Assembly (NCBI RefSeq): GCF_030678875.1 | Contig: NZ_JAUUDS010000002.1 | Coordinates: 186,001-250,000 of the forward strand | DNA: 64,000 nt | Source of the DNA: Sphingomonas aurea | GTDB lineage: Bacteria; Pseudomonadota; Alphaproteobacteria; Sphingomonadales; Sphingomonadaceae | Direction: 5' to 3' | Shown: one piece after another, positions 53,072 through 63,002 of the stretch | How the letters are laid out: every line of letters starts with the position of its first letter | How positions within the stretch are numbered: position 1 is the first letter of the stretch | Program-made: the position numbers and the translations under genes | The notes under the pieces: generated by a model | Told to the model about the DNA's origin: nothing | What the model saw: the letters and a program-made list of their open reading frames with translations, nothing else | The model's database searches: none

Positions 53072-55960
53072 TTAGAACCGCAGGCGGAAGCCTGCGTTGA
53101 AGCGGGCGCCGTAATTCTCGAAGCTGCGCAGCTGGTTGTCGAAGCGCGCCACCGTGACGTACTTCGCGTTGAAGATGTTCGTGCCCTCGACGAACACCTG
53201 CGCGAACTTCGTCACATCATAGGACGCGCTGGCATCGAACTGGCCATAGTTGCGGACGAACAGCGGCTCGCTGCCGTAACCGTTGGCGATCGACTGCAGG
53301 AAGCGTTCACGCCGGTTGTAGGCGATGCGCGCCGAGATGCCGAACTTCTCGTAGAACAGGGTGAAGTTCTGCGAGTTGCCGATGCCGACGATCGCGAAAC
53401 GCTGCGTCGCGGTGATCTCGTCGAAGCCCCTGTTGGTGCTCACGAACGTCGCGTTCACCTGCGTACCGAAGCCGCTGAGAATGCCCGGCGCCCAGTCAAA
53501 GGTGTGGACGACGTTAAGCTCCAGGCCGCGCACGTCGGCTGCGTCGGCGTTGCGCGGGCGGGATGCGGTGAACGTCGCCTCGTTCGGCCCGGTGATGAAC
53601 CCGCCCACCGGCAGATTGCCGTTGTTGAGGATCGGCGTCGTCTCCGGCTCGAGGGTGGTGACGATGAAGTCCTTGATGTGCTTGTAGAACAAGGCAGCGG
53701 ACAAGGTGGTCGTCGGCGTCGGATACCATTCCAGCGATGCGTCGATGTTGGTCGAACGGTAGGGCTGGAGGTTCGGGTTACCGCCGCTCGACTGGAGCGC
53801 GGCCGGCCGCGTCACGTCATAGGAGGTGACCGGACGCAGGTCGCTGAGCGCCGGACGGGTCAGCGTTTCCGAACCGGCGAAGCGCAGGTTCACGCGCGGC
53901 GCCAGATTGATCTTCAGGTTGAAGTCCGGAAGGAACGCGTCGTAGCTGTTCTTCGCGGTGATCGGCGTGGTGCGATTGCCGTTCAGATAGACCGGGTTGT
54001 AGATCGACGCGTCGGTCGCGATCGGCAGCAGGTCGATGAGCTGGCGCGACTGCGACCGCGAGGCCAGCTCGGTATGGACGTAGCGGGCACCGACGTTGAG
54101 GAACCAGGGCAGGCCGCCCAGATCACCCTCGAGATCGGCCTCCACATAGCCGGCATAGACGCGCTCGCGGACGAAGTCGGGCGGATCGAGGACCGCGCGG
54201 AACCCGTTGCCTTCCGAATCGGCCTGGAGCTGAGCGGCGGACGTGCCGGCCGGCCGCTTCAGAGCCGTGTCCAGCGCGCTGAGCGCGGCCGGCGAGGCCA
54301 GGAAAGCGAGATAGGCGTCCGGATTATACTGCAGGAACGAGGTGGGGATGTTGCCGCTCGATCCGACCTTGCCGACGTTGTAGACGCTGAACAGCGACGG
54401 GTCGGCCAGCGTGTTGTACCCGCAATAGAGGCAGCTGACGTTCAGCGTGCCCGAACCCTGGTTCTGCCGCTTGCGATTGGTGTAGCTGGCGCCGAACCGA
54501 ACGGCGGACAGGGTGCCGTTCGCCTTCCACTCGGTGTCGAACTTCGACTCGACCACGTCTTCCTGCACGTTGTTGCCGCGGTTGCTGGCAAGGTGGGTGC
54601 GCGCCGCCGCCGCATCGGTGAGCGAGCCGGCCGTGAAGTTGGTTATCGATGGCAGCTCGCCGGGGCCACCGGCGGTGTAGGTGTAGGACGTCGGCACGCC
54701 CGCGACGGTGAAATAGCCGCGGCCGGCGCCGTCGTTCTTGGCGCGCGACTTGGTGACGTCGAAAACGATGCGGACATCGTCGGTCGGGTGGAAATCGGCA
54801 TTGGCGCCGATCTGGTAGGTGTCGGTATCGCGTACGCCCGACGCGTCGATCATGTCGGCGTTCGCAGTCGTGGTCAGCGAGGTGACGTTCCGGTTCGCGT
54901 CGATCTGCACGTCGCGGAGTGCGGACGGCTCGAACCACAGGCCCAGCGCCTTGCTGGTCTGGTCCGACTTGAACTTGTTGTAGAGACCATCGACGGTGAC
55001 GGTCAGCTGGTCGCTCGGCCGGTACTGGCCGACCAGCGTCATGCCGAGGCGGCTACGCCGGTCGGTCGTGCCGTTCACGTTGAGGTTGCGCGGCGCATAG
55101 ACGCGCTGGCCGTTCAGCAGCGGCGCGGAGGAGGGGCCGACCTGGATGTCGGGCAGATAGCCTTCCGAATAGACGCTGCGGATGTTGGCGATACGCTTCT
55201 GGTACGAGATCGAGCCCAGAATGCCGAGCTTGCCGTCGGCGAAGGTGTTGCTGATAAGACCGAAGAGCTGCGGCGTCGTCTTCTCGCTGTTCGGTTCGTA
55301 ATTGGCCTTGGCGGTTGCGATCGCGCGGAAGCCGTTCAGGTCGAGCGGCCGCGAGGTGCGCAGGTTGATCGTCGCGCCGATGCCACCGTCCTGCACCCGT
55401 GCCTGCGACGTCTTGTAGACGTCGGCGCCGCTGATGAGCTCGGCGGCCAGCAGGTCGAACGAGAAGGCGCGGCCATAATTGTCGGACGCGAAGCTGCGGC
55501 CGTTGAACAGCACCGTGTTGAACTGCGGGCCGAGGCCGCGAACGGTGACGAACTGGCCTTCGCCGTTGCTGCGGTCGATCGCGACGCCCGGGATGCGCTG
55601 CAGCGATTCGGCGACGTTGGCGTCGGGGAACTTGCCCAGATCTTCCTGGGTGATGCTGTCCTGCACGATCGCCGAGTCACGCTTGCGGCCCGCCGCCGAT
55701 TCGAGGCTGGCACGGATGCCGGTGACGACGATATCGCCATTGTCCTCCTGCTGCGCGATCGTCGCGTTGGGCGCGGCGGCGGCCTGATCGGTCGACGGGG
55801 TGGTCGTGTCGCTGGTCTGCGGAGCGGCGCCGGCCTGCCCGTCTACCATGACCGCGGCGAGTGCCGGACCGGAGAGCAGGGCGATGGCAAGTGCCGCCGC
55901 GCTGCTGGTGATACGGATCCCGGCGCGCGATGCGGCCAGGGGCTGAATGAACAGCTTCAT
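53072..55960 (-). CDS. TonB-dependent receptor (TIGR01782 type)
   Basis: A protein of 962 residues; AGGGGA lies about 5 nt before the ATG at 55960. A signal peptide ends near PALAA. The plug begins GDIVVTGIRASLESAAGRKRDS and has DANVAESLQRIPGVAIDRS, VRGLGPQFNTVLFNGR and GGIGATINLRTSRPLD. It ends FNAGFRLRF. It is the same broad class as the receptor at 44030, associated with oligosaccharide uptake. It is divergent from halogenase-like gene 2 with a 164-bp AT-rich promoter region. Confidence 0.94.
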   Translation of the reverse strand: MKLFIQPLAASRAGIRITSSAAALAIALLSGPALAAVMVDGQAGAAPQTSDTTTPSTDQAAAAPNATIAQQEDNGDIVVTGIRASLESAAGRKRDSAIVQDSITQEDLGKFPDANVAESLQRIPGVAIDRSNGEGQFVTVRGLGPQFNTVLFNGRSFASDNYGRAFSFDLLAAELISGADVYKTSQARVQDGGIGATINLRTSRPLDLNGFRAIATAKANYEPNSEKTTPQLFGLISNTFADGKLGILGSISYQKRIANIRSVYSEGYLPDIQVGPSSAPLLNGQRVYAPRNLNVNGTTDRRSRLGMTLVGQYRPSDQLTVTVDGLYNKFKSDQTSKALGLWFEPSALRDVQIDANRNVTSLTTTANADMIDASGVRDTDTYQIGANADFHPTDDVRIVFDVTKSRAKNDGAGRGYFTVAGVPTSYTYTAGGPGELPSITNFTAGSLTDAAAARTHLASNRGNNVQEDVVESKFDTEWKANGTLSAVRFGASYTNRKRQNQGSGTLNVSCLYCGYNTLADPSLFSVYNVGKVGSSGNIPTSFLQYNPDAYLAFLASPAALSALDTALKRPAGTSAAQLQADSEGNGFRAVLDPPDFVRERVYAGYVEADLEGDLGGLPWFLNVGARYVHTELASRSQSRQLIDLLPIATDASIYNPVYLNGNRTTPITAKNSYDAFLPDFNLKINLAPRVNLRFAGSETLTRPALSDLRPVTSYDVTRPAALQSSGGNPNLQPYRSTNIDASLEWYPTPTTTLSAALFYKHIKDFIVTTLEPETTPILNNGNLPVGGFITGPNEATFTASRPRNADAADVRGLELNVVHTFDWAPGILSGFGTQVNATFVSTNRGFDEITATQRFAIVGIGNSQNFTLFYEKFGISARIAYNRRERFLQSIANGYGSEPLFVRNYGQFDASASYDVTKFAQVFVEGTNIFNAKYVTVARFDNQLRSFENYGARFNAGFRLRF

Positions 55961-56124
55961 ACGTTTCCCCTCCTCTGAACCACCGACTATTGGTGGCGTG
56001 ACTTAATATCTGACATATTGCATATTGCAGCCCCCGAAGAACGACAAGAGGCGTTGCATTATTTATCAGATGTGTTGTTGTAACGAGAACACAGTCGCGG
56101 CTTACGGCCTGGAATGAGGGACGA

Positions 56125-57666
56125 ATGACGGAAGGGGTGGAGGACGGTCGCGGCTTTCGCGTCGTCGTGGTCGGCGGCGGCAGCGCGGGATGGATCGCCG
56201 CGTGCCGGATCGCCGCGGCGCACGAGGATGCGTCGGTAACGCTGATCGAATCGCCGACGACGCCGCCGATCGGGGTGGGCGAAGGCACCTGGCCGACGAT
56301 GCGCAACACACTGGCACGGATCGGGATCGCCGAGGCCGACTTCATCCGCGAGGCCGATGCCGCGCTGAAGCAGGGTGCCCGTTTCGTGGGTTGGACCCAT
56401 GGCGGCGAGGACGCCTATTACCATCCGCTCAACCCGCCGATCGGCGCGGGTGAGGTCGATCTGGCGAGCCGCTGGGTCGACGGGGGCGGCGGAAATACCA
56501 GTTTCGCGGACTGCGTCGACTTCCAGGCGTCGCTCTGCGACGCGGGCCTCGCGCCCAAGAAGATCACCAGCCCGCAGTTCAGCGGCATCGCCAACTATGC
56601 CTATCACCTCGACGCGGGCAAGTTCGCCGAGCTGCTGCGGCGTCACGGCACGGAGCGGCTGGGGGTGCGCCACATCCGGCAGGACGTGACGACGGTCGAC
56701 CAGGCGGAGAACGGTGACATCACCGCACTGCACCTCGCCGACGGATCGTTGCAGGCGGGCGACCTGTTCGTCGACTGTTCGGGGTTCAAGGGGCTGCTGA
56801 TCGGCGGCGTCTATGGCGTCGGATTGCGCGACCGCAGCGACGTGCTGTTCGCCGACCGGGCGCTGGCGTTGCAGGTCCCCTATGACACGCCCGACGCGCC
56901 GATTACCTGCCACACCGTTTCGACCGCCCAGTCGGCTGGCTGGATCTGGGACATCGGACTATGGTCACGGCGCGGCATCGGGCATGTCTATTCGAGTGCG
57001 CACATCAGCGATGACGAGGCGGAGCGCCAGTTGCGGGCCTATGTCGGGCCGCAGGCCGAGGGGCTGACGGCGCGGCGGCTGACCATCAATGCCGGGCAGC
57101 GGCGCATCTTCTGGCAGAACAATTGCGTCGCAGTCGGCCTGTCCGCCGGGTTCCTGGAGCCGCTGGAAGCCTCGTCGCTGATGCTGGTGGAGGTGGCGGT
57201 CGACGCGATCGCCGACCGCCTGCCGCGCACCCCGGCCGCGATGCGCGTCGCCGCGCGCCAGTTCAACGCGGCCTTCGACCATCATTGGGAACGGGTGGTC
57301 GAGTTCCTGAAGCTCCATTACGTCCTGACCCGGCGTACCGACAGCGACTTCTGGCGCGACAATGTCGCGGCGACGAGCGTGCCGGACGGCCTGGCGGATC
57401 GACTGGAGCTGTGGCGAGCGCATCCTCCCGGTCCGGCGGATTTCCCGCACGCGCCGGAGGTGTTCGGCTGGCCGAGCTATCAATATGTACTGCACGGCAT
57501 GGATTTCGAGACGCGATATGCCGAGTTCGCACCGCCTGCCCGGCACGCCAAGGCGGACCGGCTGATCGCCCGCGCCGCCGGGATGAAGGCAGAGGCGGCG
57601 CGCGCTCTGCCGCGGCATCGCGAGCTGCTCCGCGCGATCCGCGACCATGGGTTGCAGGCGGTATGA
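56125..57666 (+). CDS. Tryptophan halogenase-like flavoprotein 2, altered motif
   Basis: A protein of 513 residues. FAD motif VVVVGGGSAGWIAACRI, IGVGEGTWP, catalytic Lys82 (AALKQGARFVGW) and SGFKGLLI / SAGFLEPLEASSLML motifs are present. The usual WxWxIP reads WIWDIG at 273-278, so the proline is replaced by glycine. Activity may be retained with altered specificity or be lost. It overlaps the SapC gene by ATGA and is divergent from the TIGR01782 receptor. The trio receptor, halogenase-like protein and SapC recurs in sphingomonads and Caulobacter relatives. Confidence 0.85.
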   Translation: MTEGVEDGRGFRVVVVGGGSAGWIAACRIAAAHEDASVTLIESPTTPPIGVGEGTWPTMRNTLARIGIAEADFIREADAALKQGARFVGWTHGGEDAYYHPLNPPIGAGEVDLASRWVDGGGGNTSFADCVDFQASLCDAGLAPKKITSPQFSGIANYAYHLDAGKFAELLRRHGTERLGVRHIRQDVTTVDQAENGDITALHLADGSLQAGDLFVDCSGFKGLLIGGVYGVGLRDRSDVLFADRALALQVPYDTPDAPITCHTVSTAQSAGWIWDIGLWSRRGIGHVYSSAHISDDEAERQLRAYVGPQAEGLTARRLTINAGQRRIFWQNNCVAVGLSAGFLEPLEASSLMLVEVAVDAIADRLPRTPAAMRVAARQFNAAFDHHWERVVEFLKLHYVLTRRTDSDFWRDNVAATSVPDGLADRLELWRAHPPGPADFPHAPEVFGWPSYQYVLHGMDFETRYAEFAPPARHAKADRLIARAAGMKAEAARALPRHRELLRAIRDHGLQAV

Positions 57667-58376
57667 GCGCGGTGGTGCCCCTGTCGGTGCAGCGCCACGC
57701 CGGGCTGCGCCTGTCGCCGCGGCCTGGCGGCGGCGCGATGCGCTATGCGCTGCTCGGTCTGTCGGAGCTGCCGCTGGCGGTCGCCGACTTTCCCGTCTGC
57801 CTGGCAAAGGATGGCCAGACCGGACGGTTCGACCTGATCGCCCTTCTGTCGCTGACCGAACCGCGCAATCTGTTCCGTATCGAGGGGCATTGGCAGTCGA
57901 CCTACCTGCCCGAGGGAGCACGGCTGGCGCCGTTCCGCCTGTCTGCACACAGCGATCTGGGCCTTGCGGTGGACGAGGCCGGTGACGGCTGGGCGACCGA
58001 TGGCGAGCCGCTGTTCGCGGAGGGGCGGCCCTCCCCTGCGCTCGCCGCCGTGCGGCCGGCGCTCGAGGCACTGGTGGCGGATGTGGACGCCGCCCGCGCG
58101 ATGATCGCCCGCTTCGCCGCGCTCGACCTGATCCGGGCCATGACCGTCGTGCTGGGTCGCGGCGACGGCGAGGAGGCGCTGGAGGGTCTCTACACGCTCG
58201 ATCCCGAAGGGCTGGCGACGCTGGCCGATGCCGATGTGCTCGACCTGTATCGCTGCGGGTTTCTCTCTGCTGCCAGCCTGATGTCGGCGTCGCTGGCGCA
58301 GGTGGAGCGGCTGCGCCAGCTCCATAACGCGACGAGCAGCGTGCCATTCGACCGGGCGGAGGTCGACCTCCCCTGA
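57663..58376 (+). CDS. SapC family protein
   Basis: A protein of 237 residues matching the SapC pattern: HAGLRLSPRPGG, YALLGLSELPLAVADFPVCL and an LFRIEGHWQSTYLPEGARLAPFRL region (quoted in parts). The family was named after a Campylobacter surface-layer gene cluster, but its biochemical role in sphingomonads is unknown. The start overlaps the halogenase-like gene stop by 4 bp, so both products should be made in step. Confidence 0.85.
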   Translation: MSAVVPLSVQRHAGLRLSPRPGGGAMRYALLGLSELPLAVADFPVCLAKDGQTGRFDLIALLSLTEPRNLFRIEGHWQSTYLPEGARLAPFRLSAHSDLGLAVDEAGDGWATDGEPLFAEGRPSPALAAVRPALEALVADVDAARAMIARFAALDLIRAMTVVLGRGDGEEALEGLYTLDPEGLATLADADVLDLYRCGFLSAASLMSASLAQVERLRQLHNATSSVPFDRAEVDLP

Positions 58377-58659
58377 TCGGCCCGGCGGCGGCGGGGCGTT
58401 CGCGAATGTCCCGGACGCGCGAACAACGACCTTGCCCCTCGGCATGTCACCATGTCTCCGATCACCCGCCCGTCGAAGGCGCAGCGATGCTGTCCCAAGC
58501 TGGCTGACGATCGCCGGGTGTCGCGCTGTGTCGTGAATGCCGCGCTGTGACGACGCCGCCCCACGCGCGCGATCGGTGGCGAAATCGCTCGACGCCTTCT
58601 GAATTATGTCATATTTAATCCTAAGATCGTGACCGATTATCCGAAAAGGAATGCAGGCG

Positions 58660-61554
58660 ATGAGCGACCCCGACGGCTCGACCGTGGCGATCAGCAGGCG
58701 GCGTCTCGTCCAGTCAATGGGGGCGATTCCGGTCGCCGGCCTTGCCGCCGCCGTGCCGGCTGTGGCGCGCGCGGACGATGCCGGGGAGACGACCGACCTG
58801 ACCGCCGTCTGGCGCCGCGCGCTCGATGCCGACGACCGGGGCGAGGCGGCGGGCTGGTTCGCGCGCGACCTTTCCGACATGCTGCCGCTGCCCGGCAGCC
58901 TGGAGCGTGCAGGTATCGGCAATATGGTGACGCCGGACACGCCCTGGACCGGCGACATCAACGACCGGCGCTGGTTCACCGCGCCGGAGGATGCACCCTA
59001 TCGCGTGCCCGGGCAGGTCAAGGTGCCGTTCTTCCTCCAGCCCGACACCTGGTATCGCGGCCCGGTCTGGTACCAGCGCGACATCGAGGTGCCGGAGGAC
59101 TGGCGTGGCAAGCGGGTGGAGCTGTTCCTCGAGCGACCGCACTGGGAAACGCGCGTCTGGGTCGACGACCGGCCATTCGGGCGCAGCGACGCGCTCCACG
59201 TACCGCACCGCTACGATCTGCAGAGCCTGACGCCGGGTCGCCACCGGCTGACGATCCGCGTGGACAACCGGATGATCGTCCAGATCGGCGTCAACGGCCA
59301 CGGCATCACCGATCACACCCAGGGTAACTGGAACGGCATCGCCGGCCGCATCGAATTGCGCGCGAGCGAGCCGGCCTGGATCGACCAGGTCGATCTCCAC
59401 CCCCGCTTCGCCGACCGCACGCTGCTGGTGCGCGGGCAGGCGCGCCGCCTGGCGGGCGGCAGGGCGGCGAAGACGGCGGAAATCCGCTTCGCCGGGCGCA
59501 CGACGCGCGCACGCGTGACGTGGCAGGATGCCGAGGGCCGGTTCGAGGCGCGGGTCCAGGTGGCGCCGGACGATCCCGCGGCGCGACCCTGGGACGAGTT
59601 CAGCCCCGTGCTCCACGACGTCGCCGTGCGGCTGGCGGACGGCGAGGACTGGCACGGACGGTTCGGCTGGCGCGAACTGGCCGGCGGGCGGGAAGGCTTC
59701 ACGCTCAACGGACGCCCGATGATGTTCCGCGGCGCGCTCGATTGCAGCATCTATCCGCTGACCGGCCACCCGCCGACCGACCTTGCCAGCTGGCGCCGGG
59801 TGATGCGCCGGGCCAAGGATTACGGCCTGAACCACCTGCGCTTCCACAGCTACACGCCGCCCGAGGCCGCGTTCGACGCCGCCGACGAGGCGGGCATCTA
59901 TATGCAGGTGGAAACGGTATGGGCCAACCAGTCGGTGGCGATCGGCCAGGGCCTGCCGGTCGACGCCTGGGTCTATGCCGAGACCGACCGCATCCTTGCC
60001 GCGCACGGCAACCATCCCTCGTTCGTGCTGATGACCCATGGCAACGAACCGGGCGGCGGCGATACCAAGATCGGCAATGCGAAGCGCGACGCGTACCTCG
60101 CCAAATACGTCCTCGATTATGCCGCGCGCGATCCGCGGCGGCTGTGGACGTCGGGATCGGGCTGGCCCGAGCTGCCCGAGAACCAGTACCACGTCACCCC
60201 CGATCCGCGCATCCAGGCCTGGGGCGAGGGGCTGAAGTCGCGGATAAACGCCAGGCCGCCGGAGACGCGCACCGACTATCGCGACTTCATCGACAAGCGC
60301 GCGGTGCCGGTCATCAGTCACGAGATCGGGCAATGGTGCGTCTATCCCGACCTGGGCGAGCGGCGAAAATATACCGGCTATCTGAAGGCGAAGAACTTCG
60401 ACATCTTCGCCGACCGGATGCGCGAGAACGGGCTGCGCGACCTGGCGCCCGAATTTCTCTATGCCTCCGGCCGCCTCCAGCTGATGTGCTACAAGGAAGA
60501 GGTCGAGAGCGTGCTCCGCACCCCGCACATGGGCGGGTTCCAGCTGCTCGGCCTGCAGGATTTTCCGGGACAGGGGACCGCGCTGGTCGGCGTCGTCGAT
60601 CCCTTCTGGGACGACAAGGGCTATGTCACCGGTGAGGAATATCGCCGCTTCTGCGATGCCGTCGTCCCGCTGGCGCGGATGGATCGGCGGGTGCTGCGCT
60701 CGGGCGAGCGGCTCGACTTCACGGTCGACGTCGCCAATTTCTCGCCCGCGCCGATCGAGGGAGCCGAGATCGCCTGGCAGGTGACCGACGCCGGCGGCGC
60801 GCCGCTGGCCGAGGGCGGGTTCCCCGCGCGCACGATTCCCGTCGGCAACGCGCCGCTGTCGCTCGCCGCGGGGGCGGTGCTGCGGGCGGACAAGGCGACC
60901 GCGGCGCGGCTGATCGTGACGATCCTGCGCCGCGGTCAGGTGGTGGCGCGCAACGACTGGGACCTGTGGGTCTATCCCGCCGCTACGCCCGCCGCCGCGA
61001 AGCGGGTGACGCGCGCCGACCGGATCGACGCCGGAGTGCTGGCGCGGCTGGCGAAGGGCGAGGACGTGCTGATCGGCCTGCCTGCCGGGACGGTCGCGAA
61101 CTACGAGGACCGGCCGGTCAAGCTCGGCTTCTCGAGCATCTTCTGGAGCACGCTCTGGACCAACCGGCAGGCGCCGACGACGCTGGGCGTGCTGTGCGAT
61201 CCCGCGCACCCCGCGCTCGCCGACTTCCCGACCGAGGCGCACAGCAACTGGCAGTGGTGGTATCCGATGCACCGCGCCGGCGCGCTGCGGCTCGACCGGC
61301 TGCCGGCGGGCGTCGAGCCTATCGTGCGGGTGATCGACGACTGGTTCACCGCGCGCCCGCTGGGGCTGGTGATCGAGGTCGCGGTCGGCAAGGGCCGCGC
61401 CATCGTCTGCGGCTTCGCGCTCGACGGAGAGGGGGCGGACGATCCGGTCAGCAGGCAGCTGGTCGCGAGCCTGGAGCGCTACATGGCGAGCGAGGCGTTC
61501 CGCCCGGCGGTGCGCGTGTCGCCCGCGCAACTGCGGGCGCTGGCGACCAGCTGA
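58660..61554 (+). CDS. GH2 family glycoside hydrolase, Tat-exported
   Basis: A protein of 964 residues from the ATG at 58660 (AAAAGGA 9 nt upstream; an ATG at 58651 is too close to it). A twin-arginine signal (ISRRRLVQSMG) indicates folded export. Jelly-roll and immunoglobulin-like domains (WYQRDIEVPEDW..., IDQVDLHPRF) precede the TIM barrel with acid/base Glu463 in HGNEPGGG and nucleophile Glu555 in VISHEIGQW. A further C-terminal beta region follows. It is probably a beta-galactosidase, beta-glucuronidase or similar. It ends facing the sugar symporter gene across a hairpin. Confidence 0.9.
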   Translation: MSDPDGSTVAISRRRLVQSMGAIPVAGLAAAVPAVARADDAGETTDLTAVWRRALDADDRGEAAGWFARDLSDMLPLPGSLERAGIGNMVTPDTPWTGDINDRRWFTAPEDAPYRVPGQVKVPFFLQPDTWYRGPVWYQRDIEVPEDWRGKRVELFLERPHWETRVWVDDRPFGRSDALHVPHRYDLQSLTPGRHRLTIRVDNRMIVQIGVNGHGITDHTQGNWNGIAGRIELRASEPAWIDQVDLHPRFADRTLLVRGQARRLAGGRAAKTAEIRFAGRTTRARVTWQDAEGRFEARVQVAPDDPAARPWDEFSPVLHDVAVRLADGEDWHGRFGWRELAGGREGFTLNGRPMMFRGALDCSIYPLTGHPPTDLASWRRVMRRAKDYGLNHLRFHSYTPPEAAFDAADEAGIYMQVETVWANQSVAIGQGLPVDAWVYAETDRILAAHGNHPSFVLMTHGNEPGGGDTKIGNAKRDAYLAKYVLDYAARDPRRLWTSGSGWPELPENQYHVTPDPRIQAWGEGLKSRINARPPETRTDYRDFIDKRAVPVISHEIGQWCVYPDLGERRKYTGYLKAKNFDIFADRMRENGLRDLAPEFLYASGRLQLMCYKEEVESVLRTPHMGGFQLLGLQDFPGQGTALVGVVDPFWDDKGYVTGEEYRRFCDAVVPLARMDRRVLRSGERLDFTVDVANFSPAPIEGAEIAWQVTDAGGAPLAEGGFPARTIPVGNAPLSLAAGAVLRADKATAARLIVTILRRGQVVARNDWDLWVYPAATPAAAKRVTRADRIDAGVLARLAKGEDVLIGLPAGTVANYEDRPVKLGFSSIFWSTLWTNRQAPTTLGVLCDPAHPALADFPTEAHSNWQWWYPMHRAGALRLDRLPAGVEPIVRVIDDWFTARPLGLVIEVAVGKGRAIVCGFALDGEGADDPVSRQLVASLERYMASEAFRPAVRVSPAQLRALATS

Positions 61555-61566
61555 TCGGGCGAACGG

Positions 61567-61595
61567 GCGCGACTGGCGGTTACCGCCAGTCGCGC
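61567..61595. terminator. Perfect hairpin with stop codon in loop
   Basis: GCGCGACTGGCGG pairs perfectly with CCGCCAGTCGCGC around TTA, which is the complement of the symporter's TAA stop. It lies between convergent GH2 and symporter genes. Bidirectional terminator or transcript stabiliser is inferred. Confidence 0.6.
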
Positions 61596-63001
61596 TCGAT
61601 CTGCTCCAGCGTCTTGCCCTTGGTTTCGGGCAGGGTGCGATGGATGAACACGAACCCGGCCGCGCAGATGATGCCGTACAGCCAGAAGGTCATCCCCGTG
61701 CCGGCCGCGGCGTTGAGCAGCGGGAAGGTGTAGGTCAGCACGAAGCACGCCGCCCACAGCGCGGTGGTGGCCACCGCCATGCTGGCGCCGCGCACCTCGC
61801 CCGGAAAGATCTCGGCGAGCGCCACCCAGATCACGGGCGCCAGCGTCATCGCATAGACCGCGATCGCCGCGACCACGAGCAGCAGCAGCGGCCAGCCCTG
61901 CATCCCGACGAGATAGGCTCCGCCGAGCAGCAGGTAGATGCCCGCCAGTCCCGCGCAGCCGATCAGCAGCAGTCGCCGCCGGCCCCAGCGCTCCACCGTG
62001 CCGAGCGCGACGAAGGTGAAGACGCAGTTGACCACGCCGGTGATGACGATGTTGAACAGCGTGTCCGACACGGCATAGCCGGCGCCGGCGAAGATCTCCT
62101 GCGCGTAGTTGAAGATCACGTTGATCCCGCACCATTGCTGGAGCACCGCCAGCGCAATGCCGATCAGCAGGACGCGGCGGAAGCGCGGCTCGGCCAGCAC
62201 CGCGGACAGGCCGCGCCCTGGCCCCGCATCGAGCGCCTGGCGGATGTCGCGCACCGCGCTGTCGGCATAGGCGTCGCCGCCCAGCCGGCGCAGCACCCCC
62301 GCCGCCGTGTCCCAGCGACCGCGCAGCGCCAGCCAGCGCGGGCTTTCCGGGATCAGCAGACAGCCGAGCAGGAACGCCGCGGCCGGTATCGCGGCGGCGG
62401 CGAACATCCAGCGCCAGCCGGTGGTGCCGTTCCAGCTCGCAGCGATGGCGGACGTGGTCGCCCCCGGCGCGACCGGCTCGGCGATCAGCCAGTTGACGAT
62501 CTGCGCCGCGAGCAGCCCCACCACCAGCGCGATCTGGTTCAGCACGACCAGCCGGCCGCGATGCGCCGGCGGTGCGATCTCGGCGATGTAGAGCGGCGAC
62601 AGTCCCGAGGCGAGGCCGATCGCCACGCCGCCGGCGATCCGCCAGGCGACGAAGGCGTCGAACCCGCCCGCCAGCGCGGTGCCGATCGACGAGACGGCAA
62701 ACACCGCCGCGGCGAGCAGCAGCGCCGGTCGCCGGCCGAACCGGTCCGCGAGGGCGCCCGAGGTCATCGCGCCGGCAAGGCAGCCGATCAGTGCGCAACT
62801 GACCGCCCAGGCCTGGTCGGTCGGACGGACGAGACCGAAGGCGGCCTCGTAGAACGGCTTGGCGCCGCCGATCACCACCCAGTCATAGCCGAACAGCAGC
62901 CCGCCCAGCGCCGCCACCGATGCAGTCAGCCATACCACTGCCGAAGCCGGCGGCGGCACCGTCGCCGTGTCCGCCGGCCCGCCCGCGTCGATCACGTGCA
63001 T
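61580..63001 (-). CDS. Sugar:proton symporter (MFS sugar porter family)
   Basis: A 473-residue, 12-helix transporter. Sugar porter signatures are complete: GGLLFGYDWVVIGG in helix 1, ADRFGRRPALL, PESPRWLALRGR before the central loop, QQWCGINVIFNYA in helix 7 and PETKGKTLEQIE at the end. It imports a monosaccharide such as galactose, fucose or arabinose across the inner membrane. GGGGAGA is 7 nt before the ATG at 63001, and the start lies 1 bp after the SDR stop, so they are one operon. Confidence 0.92.
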   Translation of the reverse strand: MHVIDAGGPADTATVPPPASAVVWLTASVAALGGLLFGYDWVVIGGAKPFYEAAFGLVRPTDQAWAVSCALIGCLAGAMTSGALADRFGRRPALLLAAAVFAVSSIGTALAGGFDAFVAWRIAGGVAIGLASGLSPLYIAEIAPPAHRGRLVVLNQIALVVGLLAAQIVNWLIAEPVAPGATTSAIAASWNGTTGWRWMFAAAAIPAAAFLLGCLLIPESPRWLALRGRWDTAAGVLRRLGGDAYADSAVRDIRQALDAGPGRGLSAVLAEPRFRRVLLIGIALAVLQQWCGINVIFNYAQEIFAGAGYAVSDTLFNIVITGVVNCVFTFVALGTVERWGRRRLLLIGCAGLAGIYLLLGGAYLVGMQGWPLLLLVVAAIAVYAMTLAPVIWVALAEIFPGEVRGASMAVATTALWAACFVLTYTFPLLNAAAGTGMTFWLYGIICAAGFVFIHRTLPETKGKTLEQIERDWR

Positions 63002-63002
63002 G

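Noticed and set aside
53018-55978. A 986-codon open frame on the plus strand opposite the receptor at 53072-55960
   Set aside because: Same reason: shadow of a strongly supported receptor gene, no domain or plausible start.
47317-57666. Pyrrolnitrin- or rebeccamycin-like halogenated natural product cluster
   Set aside because: No partner biosynthetic genes; the halogenase-like genes are next to TonB receptors, SapC and glycosidases.
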